The notes beneath the pieces were generated by a model that did not search any database, was not told the origin of the DNA, and saw only the letters and a program-made list of their open reading frames with translations. Source: Tetrahymena elliotti 4EA (taxonomy: Eukaryota; Ciliophora; Oligohymenophorea; Hymenostomatida; Tetrahymenidae). From it: a DNA stretch of 64,000 nt. A program made the translations under genes and the position numbers. Each line of letters starts with the position of its first letter. The stretch's first letter is position 1. Below are positions 50,044 to 62,526 of this stretch, in pieces. The stretch spans positions 248,001-312,000 of the forward strand of contig JH720340.1 in NCBI GenBank assembly GCA_000231825.2, given 5' to 3'.

Positions 50044-51496
50044 ACTCTTTAAATTAGAGTTAATTAAATTTTGAAATTATTTGCTTTGAATAATTGATTA
50101 CTTAAACTTTATCAAATCTAATTAATAAATGAATGAATGAACTAAAAAAATATTGAATCAATTGAATGAAATTTATTTGGTAGAAATAGATAAGACTTGT
50201 TTTCATTCTGTATAATCAATATTCTTTGAAATTTATTTTTTTTAACTAAAAGCTTAATTCGATCACAGATTTTCATATGATCAAATATCATAAAAGTAAT
50301 AATATTTATTTTTTTAACTCATGCTTTTAAAAAATTGATTGGTAAACATCTACTTAATTTTATTTAAATTGTAACATCCTTATATTTTTAATTTGTAAAA
50401 ATAAGTCCAAATGTAGCTAATATATATTATTATTATTATTATATATTATATCTAAAGATAAATATTTACAAATAAAAAGGTAAGGTATTGTGAAAATTTT
50501 TTCACTTATTTTAGATAAATTCTTTTACAAATAGGGAAAGTATCAAACTAAATCAAAGATATTTAAAGAAAATATTTTATATAAGAAATATTTATCCCTA
50601 TTAAGATTTATTATTGAGGAAGTATCTAGTAAGCTATTGATATTTATTCCATTTTCTAAAAATTAATTTAAATAAAAGTTATTTATTCAATAAGTATATA
50701 AAATAAAATTATGATGATCATAAATTCATCAGTTTGTTTATTAGAAAAATATTAACTTTCTAAAAAAGTTAGATGATAGAAAGGTTTTTCAAAAAATGAA
50801 AGATATTTTTATTTTTTTAAATTATTTGATATTTTTGTAATTAAAATTATTTCTTTCAAAGATATTTTAGATTTTAGAAAATCATATACCAATTGCGAAA
50901 ATTTATAATTTAATTTAAATAATATTTTTTTATTCAGATTCTTCAAATTTTGGATGACTAGGTACTAGGTATTAAGAATTAGTAGTTAAATTGATGTGGA
51001 ATTTCTTCATGGAGCCATTTATCTAAGCCTATGATATTGATAGATAATTAACTTAAATGAGAAAACTAATCTATTTTAAATTGTTCTAATACAGATTGAA
51101 AGCATCTTTAATACTTATTTGTATTATTGACACCTTTATTGATTATTCTTATATTAAAAAATATCTTTTGTTAAAAATGTTATTAGGTTAAGACAAATTT
51201 GTGTGGTGCTTATATCTAGGAAACTACAATTAAATATCTTTCACTATTTAATAATGATAATAAAATACTTTGAGTAAAATTTAATAATATGATTACTCAC
51301 TTTATTTGGTCACAATTATCTCAAAATAGAATGAGATTAGGTTATCTTGTCTTCTAAGTAAAACAATAGATTATTTAGTTTGAAATTTTATCATACGAGT
51401 AAAGTTTAATTAATATATAAGAATTACAATTTCTCCTTATTACATATTGTGTTAATTAAGAAAAAAGATAGCTAAGTTTTTCAAGAATTTAACAAT
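50044..51496. other. Divergent intergenic region
   Basis: About 1.45 kb between divergent genes. It contains a mirror-symmetrical TAT/ATT microsatellite at about 50419-50450 and otherwise A/T-rich sequence. Two promoters are expected; no gene is seen. Confidence 0.6.
50419..50450. repeat. TAT/ATT trinucleotide microsatellite
   Basis: About 32 bases of alternating TAT and TATA units with near-mirror symmetry, inside the divergent spacer. Confidence 0.7.
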
Positions 51497-54400
51497 ATGA
51501 AAGATTCAGAGCAAGATAATAATTAAAATAAAGATATTTATTAGTAAAAAAGAGACTCTGTTTATGAAAACTACAGTGAGCAGAGTAGCGTTTAATACTT
51601 TAAACGTTTCAAGAGTAATTCCAATCTTTCAAGAAGCAATGAAGATGAATTAGGCTTCTCAATGAAAATGAAGGATATTGAACCTTTTAGTAATATGACA
51701 TAAAATAACTAAGAAAGTAAAATAAGTGAAATGAAAAGTTAAGAAATACGAGACAGACCTTCAGGAAGAGAGATATTTTACCATTATAATAAGTAAAGGT
51801 AAAGTAAAAGTGTAACAATTTATAAAGATGAATTTAAAGATAAGTTAATGATGTCGCCTATTCAAAAGTATGCCAAATATAACAAATTTCCCTACAAATT
51901 GCTAATTCATATCTCCTTAATCATTTTTACTTCTTTGTAAATTGAGTATACTCATTCTTAGTTTACTCCATTTAGCAGGTAGTAAGACTATGAATGGGTA
52001 TCTCTTTTCTATAATGATGAATAGGCAGCTGATAATAATGGCATCTATACATATTATGACATCAAAAGTTTTTAGGGTCATCTAACTAGCTTATTCGAAA
52101 ATATATCATTATATAACAAGAAGTACTTTTAATAAATTAATATGGAGAAGCTGAAAGTATTCCTGTCTTATGCTCCAGAGCCTGTTAACAAAAAAGATCT
52201 GTTTGTTAAATTTAATGATTTTCCTATAGATCCTTTAGTTGGAATAACTGAGCCTTTTGATTAACATAAAATTGCTTCAATCAAATCATTTTTAGGATAA
52301 ACTAGAAGTTTTACCATTAATGTCAATGATTTAGCAGTGACATTAGCTCATGAGAAAGAACCATATTCTTGTTGGAATTTTTAGTTACAATATCAATATA
52401 TTTCAACAACTTTTATATAGTCAGTCCTTCAAGCTGATGGAAAAATGTGTGACAACTATGTTAAAGTGACCAATAAATTATCAGAAGCTACTATTCTTTA
52501 CAAAGGGTCTTAGTTGATAATAAACTGTGTCATATTAGTACTTGCATCATGCAGCTTTATCTTAGGTTTAAAATATATTTTTGACATGATAAAAGATTAT
52601 ATGTACTTCAAAAAGAAAGGATAAATTCTCAGACCAATTGTAAATAAACCAAAAAAGAAGCAAGTGAACGACTTAGATGAAGAATATCTCCCTGATAATT
52701 TGATATAAATTCTCCATGAGTAACGCCCTTGGGATGAGTTAACATTCAGCGAAAAGCTAAAATATTTCGATAAATGGTTTTTAATAATTTTGGTTGGAAA
52801 TATGTGCTAAATTTCTTGCTGTCTCTTCATTATTCTTTAAGACAAACATGATAATTTAGTTTCAAGACTTAGTGAACCTTTTAGATGGCTTCAAGGATTA
52901 GGTAAATTAATATATAAAAGTTAAATTTTAACACAATCCTCTTTTTTTGTTTTTGCTGTGATAACTTTTAAAGTGAAAACTAAAAACCATTTTTTTTATT
53001 TTTTAATATTTATTTATTTATTGATTTCATGTTTTTAATGACTATTATTTAAACAAAAGGTTGTGGTTTAGCATGGTTAGCTATCTTAAAATATTTTGAC
53101 TACTTTTCGAAGTTTAATATAACAGCTGATATTATGAAGTATTCTTTTCCAAAAATTGGAAAGCATTTCATAGGGTTTATTCCTATTTTAGCTTCCTTTA
53201 TTATAGTGGGAAGAACAGCTTTTGGAGGAAGTTAAAGATTTGCAACTATGAGAGATAGTTTTGCTACTTTGTTTTCTTTACTGTTAGGTGACTCTATTAA
53301 TGATATAACTCATGACTTAGAAGATAATGGAATATCAAGACTATTGGCTGTTATTTATATTCTTAGTTTTATTATTCTTTTTATCTTAGCTGTTAATAAC
53401 ATTATGATTGCTATTATTTAAGATGAAGGACAAAGACGTAAAGAGATTATAAAGAGAGACCAAGAATATAAAAAATTAGACAAATTCAAAAAGAAACTGG
53501 AAAAGACAAGAAAGATTGAAGAATAGAAACTCAAATAGAAAATTGAGAATGAATCAGAATCAAAATCTTAATAAGAAAAAAATAAGAATGTACACTCTGA
53601 ATTATATTCTTTTAGAACATCCTAGTAGGCTGATGATATAAGTATTTTTATTTATTCATTTTTGTGAAGTTTGATAATTTTAACTTCCTAAATTTTTTTC
53701 ATTTTAGGTATAAACGAACAGCAATAATAACAAATTAGCAGGTAATAAACTATTAAGGATATGAAAATCAATACAGGTAATTAAGATTCTTTATCGAGCA
53801 GTATTAGTTTAAAGGAAAAGAAAGAGAACACAACTATTATATCATCTGAAACTAATTAATAATAGTTACACTCATAAGAAAAGCATAATTAGCAATAGTA
53901 AAATTAAGATATGTTACCTCAACAAAGTATTCCTTTAGAACCTGTTGATGAAGATATAAGAGAAAGCTATCAAAAAGAAGATGAGGAATTAAAATAATAG
54001 TAAGACAAATCTTCAAAGGAGAAAGTAGATATTGAATAAGAAGAATTAAAGGATGAGGATAATTATGAGTAATAATTATAATATTTAAATAATAGTAGAA
54101 TACAAAGTTTATTATAACTTTAGAATCAATAATCTTCATAATCTTAATAATCTTAACTTTTGCTTTCTTAAAAACTATCCAGCTAGAAAAGCAAGATGGA
54201 TTAAAATTCTAAAAAGAATATTTCATTTTAGGCTTTGACAAAGGTAGCTATTTAATTGAAGAAATCAAAAAAGAATGCATAGGAAAGGATAAACCTATAA
54301 GATGAATTCAACAAAGAAGTAGAGCATCTAACAGAATAAACGATGAATTACAAAGAGTTATATAAAACAATAAAGAAAGGTTTTAGTGATTTAACCTAAA

Positions 54401-54564
54401 TTATTGACAAGCAGTCTTTTGAAATTAGAGATAATTTGTATCTTTATCAGATTTCAAAGCTTGAAAGAGTGGAGATATTTAATAAATTCTGTGATATTTT
54501 AAATTATTTTACTTATCAAATTAAACAGTAGCAGTAGTAGTAGTAGTAAAAGAAAATTGATTGA
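51497..54564 (+). CDS. Mucolipin/polycystin-like TRP channel with Gln-rich cytoplasmic tail
   Basis: Introns at 52902-53059 and 53642-53707 leave 2844 bases, exactly 947 codons plus TGA. After a polar, Ser-rich N-terminus comes the mucolipin-like entry MSPIQKY...FPYKLLIHISLII (TM1). A large luminal loop with three cysteines follows, then TM2 (IINCVILVLASCSFIL), TM3 (FLIILVGNMCQISCCLFII), TM4-TM5 and a pore region (FATLFSLLLGDSI). TM6 is LAVIYILSFIILFILAVNN with IMIAII. The filter LGD resembles polycystin-2 more than the NGDD of mucolipins, whereas the N-terminal part looks like mucolipin. The remaining 300 residues are a Lys/Glu/Gln-rich coiled coil ending in a polyglutamine run. Expected role: cation channel in an endolysosomal or ciliary membrane; which of the two is not decided. 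Confidence 0.82.
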
Positions 54565-55507
54565 TTGAGTGAGTAATTAATATCATCAAAATTTTGATCT
54601 GTATTTAGACCAAAGCAATATTTTTATTTATTTTAATATCAAAAATTAACTCCTTAATAAATTTATAATGTCATACTTTACTTGACGGCACCAAATGATT
54701 CACAACTGTTGAAACTCATGTAATTTAATCCTTTCTAAGTAGTGCTTGAAGTCATTAATAAATAAAAATATTAATTTTTGTTTTACATTGATGAATGGAT
54801 GGCTGGATTAAAATATCTTTCTTTTTTAATTTACAGCCAGAAACTAAAAAAATTGAAATGAGTCAATCAATGAGTGATGTAGCTAAGTAGTGACATATTT
54901 AATAAATTATATCCTGTAACAAATATGTTTATAATAAATATATAGAAAACATTATGAAATCTAAATAGAATTATACAATTATTTTTATTACCTAACCAGC
55001 AGCCAGCGTGCGTATTTGAAAAAATTAGATTTATGCCATAGTTTTTCTTATTAGCCCATTAAATAAAAGTAAAATTTTTTAATTAATTTTCTAAAAATAA
55101 GTGGCCAGAAATTAAAATTTAAAGATGCTGAGAAAGTGTGAATTTTTTACATCAATACAGTGATAGATATATGTTATAAATAATTGCAGAATAAGAATTT
55201 GTTAAGAATGGCTAGAATTTATTTTTATTTTAATTGTTAATATATAGTATTTATTATGATTAATTATTATATTTATAAATATGTTTTAACCAAGATATTT
55301 AGTTAGATTAGTAGAACAATGAATTCTTCATTGATTTATTTGTCATTATATTTGTCTCTTCAGACAAATTAACAAAATTAAAATTTTTGAAGTTATCTTT
55401 TGATTGTTAAATTAAAATTTATTTGTTTTTAGTCCATCCAATTATGGATTAATTGTTATTAGTGTTAATTAGTATAATAGTAAATAATTGTGGTTTAATA
55501 GTACCAA
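54565..55507. other. Convergent intergenic region
   Basis: Noncoding A/T-rich sequence between the TRP channel and the LRR gene, with TTGATTGATTGAG-type short repeats immediately after the channel stop. No gene is seen. Confidence 0.6.
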
Positions 55508-58500
55508 TCAATAGTATAAATCCCAAAGAGATTATAAAGGCATGTATTGTAATTGAGGAGCGACTAATTGAGAGTATACTTATAGGCTCATGTAAAGACT
55601 TTTTCTTTGAGCTACTTCTTCTTTGAGTAAATCAATAGATTCATCACTTTATTTAGAAAAAATAAATAAGATTATTAAACAAATTCAGTAAATAAAAAAT
55701 TTGTCTATGTTAAGCTCTTACAAAAAAAGGTGAGCCCTTAATTTGTAAGTATTCTTAAGCATAAAATTAAAGGAGTAATTTGATTACTTTAAGTAGATGA
55801 TTAAATTAGTTAAGCTGTTTGATGAACTTAGATAGCTTGAGATGTTTCTTGCACCCTTTTCATCTATTTTGTTTCTTCTATTGTTAAGAGATTAAAAATG
55901 AGATCAAAAAGTTTAAATATGAATTTATCTATTTTACCCTGTATATAGATTAACAGTTTTAATGTTTTCTATTTTAGAAATTTGTTTAGCTAGAATTTCA
56001 CCGCCAAGATTTTGAATTGAGTTATATCTAAATTTTAAGAGCAAAAAATAATTAATGATTGTTAGATAGATTGAGTGGAATTATAGTGAAGAAAAATAGC
56101 ACAAAAGTGTAAATTAATAATTTTTATTTAGAGTTAAATTACCTCAAATAAAGATCAACACGGGTAAGATTCTTAAATTAACTGATAGCATTTGCAAGAG
56201 ATATAATTCCTTCATCACCAATATTGTTATTAATAACGTCTAAACGTAAAGATTCAAGTTTTGAAAGATTTAACCATGAATTCTACAAATTCTCCATACC
56301 AGCACTGTGAATTGTATTTTTACTATTAATATGAATAGAAAAATTAGAAAAATTTTTTTAGGAGATGCATTTTATTGCATTTTGAATGGTTAAAAAATAT
56401 TACGCTAATTGAATGGACAAATGAACAAGGTTAGTCAAAGAGCCAAGAGATTTAAAAAGTTGCTGAGCACCTTACTCTGTGATTTAATTGTTCCTATTTA
56501 AGAAATAAGTCGTATTAATAATGTGAAGAGGCTTTAATGCGTATTGAATATGAATATGATTATATTTATTTATTTATTATTCTTTTATAAACAATTTTAA
56601 ATTTATCAGCTTTTGTGCGAACGTAGATAGGCACCCCAAATTCATTTTTATCATAAAATCGAAGATTAATGAGAAAGGTGCCATGTTTTAATTATGCATC
56701 AAAATTAAATTAATCATATTTACTCTAATATGATAGTAAGTGAAGTGAGACTCTAGAGAAGTTGGATAGAAGAACTGATCTCAGAAATACCACTATTTTG
56801 CAAGTGTAAGTTTCTATAAATTTAATTCAATAAATTAGAATTTTGCTAGATAAAAAAATAAATTGGCTAGCCATCATTTTTTATGCTTAGAAATAAAAAA
56901 ATCAGTTTTTTTTTAAAATAGAAAAGAAAGATACAATTTTTCAATAAGCTAAATGATTTTTCAATTTCAAGCATTCAAAATAACTAGTTCATTAAAAATA
57001 AATTAACAATTTTATACGTTAAATCTATTTCAAGCTCCTTGAGACCACGAAGAGAGGATATTTTCTCAATAAATTATTTTATTCCAGTTGAATTAATATT
57101 ATTGTGTCTGTTAATTATGAAGATAAATGAGTTTTCATTGATAAATTGTCCAACAATAAAAAAAAAAGATTAATAAATAAATTTACTTTAAGTAGAGTTT
57201 TAAGTTTCTTATTTAAGTATAGCGACTAATTTTGTCTCCTATGAGCAACAACTACTCATTACTCAAGTGGTTATCACTATTTTTTATTAAATATTTGAAA
57301 TAAGAGGTTGTTTTTAGTAAAGTTGTATACTTTATGTTGAAAGTCAAGTCTTAAACTGAACCATATTCTGATAAAGTAGAAATGAACTCTTTGAATCCTA
57401 CATTACCCAAATTTTGTTGTCTAGATAAATAAAGAAATATATCAGTTAAAAGGCAAAAATAAATAAATATAATTACTCGAAATTAAGATTAATCAATTGT
57501 TTTTTAGTATTTATATCGCTGCGCTAGATATTATCAGCATTAGCACTAGCATCAAGAGCAGAAGGCAAGATTTATAAAGGCATTTGATTTGAAATATTGT
57601 AATAGGAGTATTGATTGAAGGAGTTTAAAGTAAGAATTTTTATGGACTCTGTATTAAGGATAAATAAATCCTTGTAATTAAATATATCTGTTTAGAATTG
57701 TATTCTTTTTGTGTTTTTTTTCTAATTAATTTTTTTGAATGATAAATTTTTGTAATAAAAAGGAAAGAAAGCTTTCAGAACATATAAACAGATCCAATTA
57801 ATTAATTGATTTTAATTACCATCATAATATTAAATACTAACTCATTTGTGAGCGTCTTTTTTTCAAAATCACACAATTATAAAATTTACTTGCAAATTAA
57901 TTAAACACACATAATACGTCCTCCTTTGTTTTTGTTTACCCTTGATGCAATACAATCTATTGCATTACTTACTCCAAATTAAGGATTATCTTTTAAATTT
58001 TCTCTACTCAATTTTACTTGAAAGCTGAAATTAAATAGTATCCTTTAGGCCATGTTACCAAAAACTAATTAAATTCACAGTAGCTATCCTTTGTAGCTTT
58101 ACTGAGTGCGGTAGCATTACGAAGGAGAATTTTTTAATTCTTGCTTTATATTATGGAATTTTCAAGTTAAATCTCTAATTTTCTACTTCAACATAAACAT
58201 TGAAATATATAGACTAATTTTAATTCAAATTTATAATTAGTCTATTCCTTGGCCATTAAAGCATAAACTAGCAAATAAATTTTATTGAAATATTATTATT
58301 AAATTAGCTCTCTAATTCTAATAAATGCTTAAGGCTTTTAAATGGAACACACTGAAGTCATTTTTATACATTTCTCTCTTTAGAAATAAATCTCCTACTC
58401 AATTTGTTTGAATCTAAGATAAAAATGTTTATTTTTTACTTTAAAAATAAGACTGTCTTAACTCTTGACCTTTCTAGAAACCTTTTATTTACAAGCTATT

Positions 58501-58680
58501 GATGATGCATTTTTCCAGAAATATACCGTAATCAAATCCACTATTAATATAGATAGCACATAAATACTATTGACTTTTTCTAGTTATTTTATGCAATTTG
58601 AGTTAAGATAAATCAATAATTATTGAGTCATCTGAAGGTAATCATTTTATGTCTTTAAAGAAATTCAAAAAAAATTCTAA
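55508..58680 (-). CDS. Ciliate leucine-rich-repeat (RNI-like) protein, N-terminus uncertain
   Basis: TGA at 55508; the 5' end is estimated. The N-terminal part (about 58.65-58.4 kb) reads SDDSIIIDLSQLKLH and YINSGFDYGIFLEKC, which from memory is typical of Tetrahymena-type LRR proteins. LRR units of about 30 residues follow, such as NNNIGDEGIISLANAISQ with LTRVDLYL, NKIDEKGARNISSYLSS with LTNLIIYL, and NNINSTGIKQFIEKISS with LKELEIDL. Introns fall between units, almost one per repeat, at similar positions inside the repeat. The tail (EEVAQRKSLYMSLQVYSQLV, ending LWDLYY) is helical. Such proteins are usually protein-binding scaffolds. The exon between about 58.2 and 57.9 kb (NPQFGVSNAIDCIASRVN) is joined to the rest with less certainty. 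Confidence 0.68.
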
Positions 58681-59486
58681 TTAAAAATATATTAATTTAC
58701 AAATATTCAAGAGTTTAATCTAAATTTTAAATAGAAATATTAATTTTTACATTAGAATTTAAAATTGCAAAGATTGGATAAATTAGTTTTTTATATTTAG
58801 GTTCCTCAAAAAATGCGCAAAGAAAGAAAAAAGAACAAAGAATATAAAATAATAAAGTTTAAATTTACATATCTTACTAACTAATTTAAATACTTAAGTT
58901 AAAGTAGATGATTGTAACATTTTCAATCTTATCTAATTTAATATTAGTTGCTATTTCTTAAATTCATCATATTTATCTTATGATAAAAAGAGTGATGACG
59001 AACTATTAAAAAAAATTGCTTAATTAAAAAATATTATTACTTTTTAAATTCCTTAACTTTTAAAAATTATTATCCTTTTTCAAGTTAATCTATTAAGTTA
59101 AATATCTTCTATACTAACTTAACTAAATAAAAAATCAAATCAAATTAAGGTTTTATTTTTTTCTTAGTTATTCTATACTTTTTTAATTATCTAATCAAGT
59201 TTTTCATGCATATTTGTTAAAAAAATATAATCATAAGACAATTAATTAATATATTTAAATTCCTGCACAAGTCAAGATTAAAGATAATTCCTTCTTTTAT
59301 CCTTTAATTAAAATTAAATTTTACATAATTTTGAAATAACTTGAAAGAAGCAATAAAAATATTAATATTATTATCTACTGATACTTATTATCTGTAATTA
59401 AATTAATTGAGTTTGTGAAGTAACTGATTTCGTGATTTCAGTTTTCAAAAATTCATGTTTAAATTTCTACTAAATTATCTAAAATA

Positions 59487-59799
59487 TCAAAAAAGTAATC
59501 TGAATTTAAGGTTACATATTTAAATTAAAATTTTATTAAATTCAAATACTTAAGTATTATATGGTCCCTCTATTACAGTAATAACTTGATATGTTACAAA
59601 TAAATTTGAATAAACTTCTTAAATTACATATTTTGTAGGAGTATCTTTTAATTTTTATTTTCCAAACACCTTAAAATAACCAATAATACCATTAATTTCA
59701 TGTCAAAAATAATTTTCTCCCATTTTGATAATTTTATTTTCAAAACTTTAGAATAAGTGTTTCTTCCTCAATGAACTTACCAAACTAATTGCCTGCCAT
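59487..59799 (-). pseudogene. Possible broken small gene (TGA-interrupted)
   Basis: On the minus strand ATG 59799 begins MAGNQF, followed by a consensus-like donor GTAAGT. Downstream a protein-like stretch (HEINGIIGYFKVFGKQKLKD, then TPTKYVIQEV and FVTYQVITVIEGPYNT) runs to TGA 59487. I could not join them: an in-frame TGA sits before HEI, and no intron restores the frame. It may be a decayed gene, an unrecognised intron pattern or chance. Confidence 0.25.
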
Positions 59800-60348
59800 A
59801 ATTAGCTGATTAAAACAATAAAAATAAATAAAGTCAAGTTTTTAAGAATTCAATTGAAATGTTTCTGATTCAATTTAAGATAATGTAAATTTAAAATTCA
59901 AAATACTGTATAAATAAAAAATTTTCGTGATTGAATTATTTTCAATATTTGAAAAGTACTTAAAAATTCTTCTATATTTTAAATATTGTAATGTATATTC
60001 AAGTACTTTTAGCAAATTTCCTTTTTTAAACAAAAATTGAAAGGTATTATTTAATTTATAAAAAACATAGAATAAACGACTTCGTTGAGTTTATTTGTTA
60101 ATTTATGTAATCGTATTGATTAAGTCTTGGTCTAAATAGTGTAAGAATTACCAAAAAGGTAAAAGTGAATCAAAAAAAATATTAATTGGAAAAGGATAAT
60201 TTCAATAGTTGTATTATTTTAATCAAAAGAGTATTTTAAATTTTTTTAACATTAGAGATTAGGGATTGAAGAGAAATTTAAATAGAAATTTACTAATTTG
60301 TGTTTATTTAAATAATTTTTATTTATTTGAATAGTTAAAAAAGACAAA

Positions 60349-60576
60349 ATGTATTCATCATCATCAAAATAATAAATAGAAAAAGAAAAATAGTTCAATT
60401 ATAATATCATTTTATTTTCTTATATAAATAATAGCTTTTTAAGCAAATAATATTCTAAGTATTTAATCAAATACAATCAAAATAACTTTCAATTTGCTGA
60501 ATTTTTGGAATATTATTTTGTTTTTAAACACTTTTTTTAAATGCTATAAATAGATAACAGAAAAGACTGCTAATGA
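60349..60576 (+). CDS. Short hypothetical frame
   Basis: 75 codons from ATG 60349 to TGA 60574-60576. The start is Ser-rich, and a later stretch (YNQNNFQFAEFLEYYFVFKH) is aromatic-rich. No motif is recognised. With only TGA as stop, a frame of this size can arise by chance. Confidence 0.2.
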
Positions 60577-61381
60577 CAGAATAATTATTAGAAAAAATTA
60601 AGATCCAGTTGATTCATTTTATTTAGACATTCCAAATAAATTAATTATTTGAATGTTTTAAATTTATTGACTTCATCTAATACTAAATTAACAGTTAAAT
60701 AAATGTCTTCCCTTGTTTTTTAATATTAAAAAATACGATTTTAATAAAAATTTATTTTTAAAATATCTCTTTTTTTAAGTTTCTTATTATTTTGGTAATG
60801 TGATATGACGATAGTAATTATTTTAATAAAGAGATATTTATGTACCATCTTTATTTTATTTGTATTATTTTATTTAAATCAAATTTAGGTAAGGTTGACT
60901 ACAAGTTAATTAAAAAAAATATTGAAAAGGAAAACAAATCATTGGGCTAAAGCTTATTCTTTTGAAATTAAATATCAAGGTTTTATTAAGAATAAATCTG
61001 TAGAAATAATATGAAATATTTTTGTAAAAAAATACTTTTGTTACTCATTAATAGAATAGTAATATGATACAATTTATTTTGCTTTTTTTGTAATCAATAA
61101 ATAATACTCTAGCATTCAGATAATTCAAGGCAGCTGTTAATAAAAGGATTTACTTTTTGAAGTATATTATTTATTATCTCTTATTCTCGATAATAAAAAA
61201 ATTAAATTTTATATTTATCAACTTGCTTTATTGTAAATTGCTATTACCTTTTAAATGATCTTTATTGATGTAAAAAGAATAAAGAATATGTAAACAATAA
61301 TTAATAAATTAAAAAATAAAAATAACTCAAAAAGTAATAAATATAACAAAAAAAGATAAGCCTGGATAACACAGATATAAA

Positions 61382-62416
61382 ATGGAGAGTAGTAGTAAAA
61401 CTGAAGAAACTATCTATAACAAGACAACTAAATACAATAAAATATCTCAAAACTAACGCTTTGAGCTTCTTAGTTTGGTCCTCTTTAAAAAGTTTACCAT
61501 AAAAAAGGTACACCTATTTATTGAAATATTTAAGAATTTGGTTTCTAATTTCTATTAATTCTTAAACAAAAAGCAAGATAAATACACAAACATTATAAAT
61601 TATATTTAATTCTTGATATTTAAAATGAATAATTTTTAAAAAAAATAGGCAGCTAATAAACTAGAAATAAACTACTCATCTGCCAAGACAATCCTCCATG
61701 CTCATAGGAAACGTTAAAGATTCAATAATAGCTCTGGGAATAAGAACTCACACCTTATGTGCTCAACAAAACCTATTTAAAAATAAAAGAAATAATAATA
61801 ACAATAATTTGAGATTGTAGTCTCATAGGGAGGACAGATATTAAATAAATGCAAAGATGGACAGTAAATGAACTATAAAAAAATAATAGAAAACTTTAAA
61901 TCAACTTTCATTCCATTACAGCAAGTGATTGAAATACAACCTAAGTTGAACAACTTTTTACAAAGAGATTAAGACAATATAAATGGAAATAAAATATAGT
62001 ATTATTACATAAAAATAGAAAAAAGAACGGAATAAAACCTTTTATGAATTTAAAAATTATTAAAAACTAAAAAACAACTTCAATTACTACTTACTATTTA
62101 TAATCGTTTACAACTTTTATTTTCGAAATGTTTAAATAAAAACATTCATTTCTTCTACTTTACATTTATTAGCATCTAAGAATTCTTAATTTTTTAAATA
62201 GTTTATGTAGCTGCTACTTATGAATTATTCAGTAACAACTATCATGCTAGACTTCTCAAACACATCAAAAAACAAATGTAAAAATCAAAGAGTTTTCAAA
62301 AGAAAATAATTCTTAGTGAAAAAGAAATCAATAAAAAAGTAATAAATTTTGAGAAAAAAAAGTTAAAATAGTGTTACAAAAAACAAAGAAAAACTATTAA
62401 TTAATTTTTTAAATGA
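61382..62416 (+). CDS. Small helix-turn-helix protein
   Basis: Introns at 61508-61648 and 61999-62172 leave 720 bases, exactly 239 codons plus TGA. After a polar start, residues of about 20-60 form a helix-turn-helix. It reads QRFELLSLVLFKKFTIKKAA, followed by NKLEINYSSAKTILHAHRKR. The pattern resembles the N-terminal DNA-binding domain of transposases and of small ciliate proteins with an INYSSAKTI core. A Gln run, a middle region (IIENFKSTFIPLQQ) and a very basic C-terminal helix (RLLKHIKKQMQKSKSFQKK) follow. Sequence-specific DNA binding is likely. It could be a host regulator or a domesticated element; no catalytic DDE triad or terminal inverted repeats are visible. Confidence 0.68.
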
Positions 62417-62526
62417 TTGATAAAAAATAAGTTAATAAATTGATTAAATTAATATCTAAAATAACAAATAATTAAAAAGGTATATAAAAGAACTTTGTTA
62501 TTATAAATTTAATAATCTACTCAAAT

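Larger units (their letters stand above)
58681..61381. other. Gene-poor region
   Basis: About 2.7 kb of A/T-rich sequence. It includes two weak coding candidates listed separately (59487-59799 minus, 60349-60576 plus), and the true first exon of the LRR gene could lie at its left edge. Confidence 0.5.
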
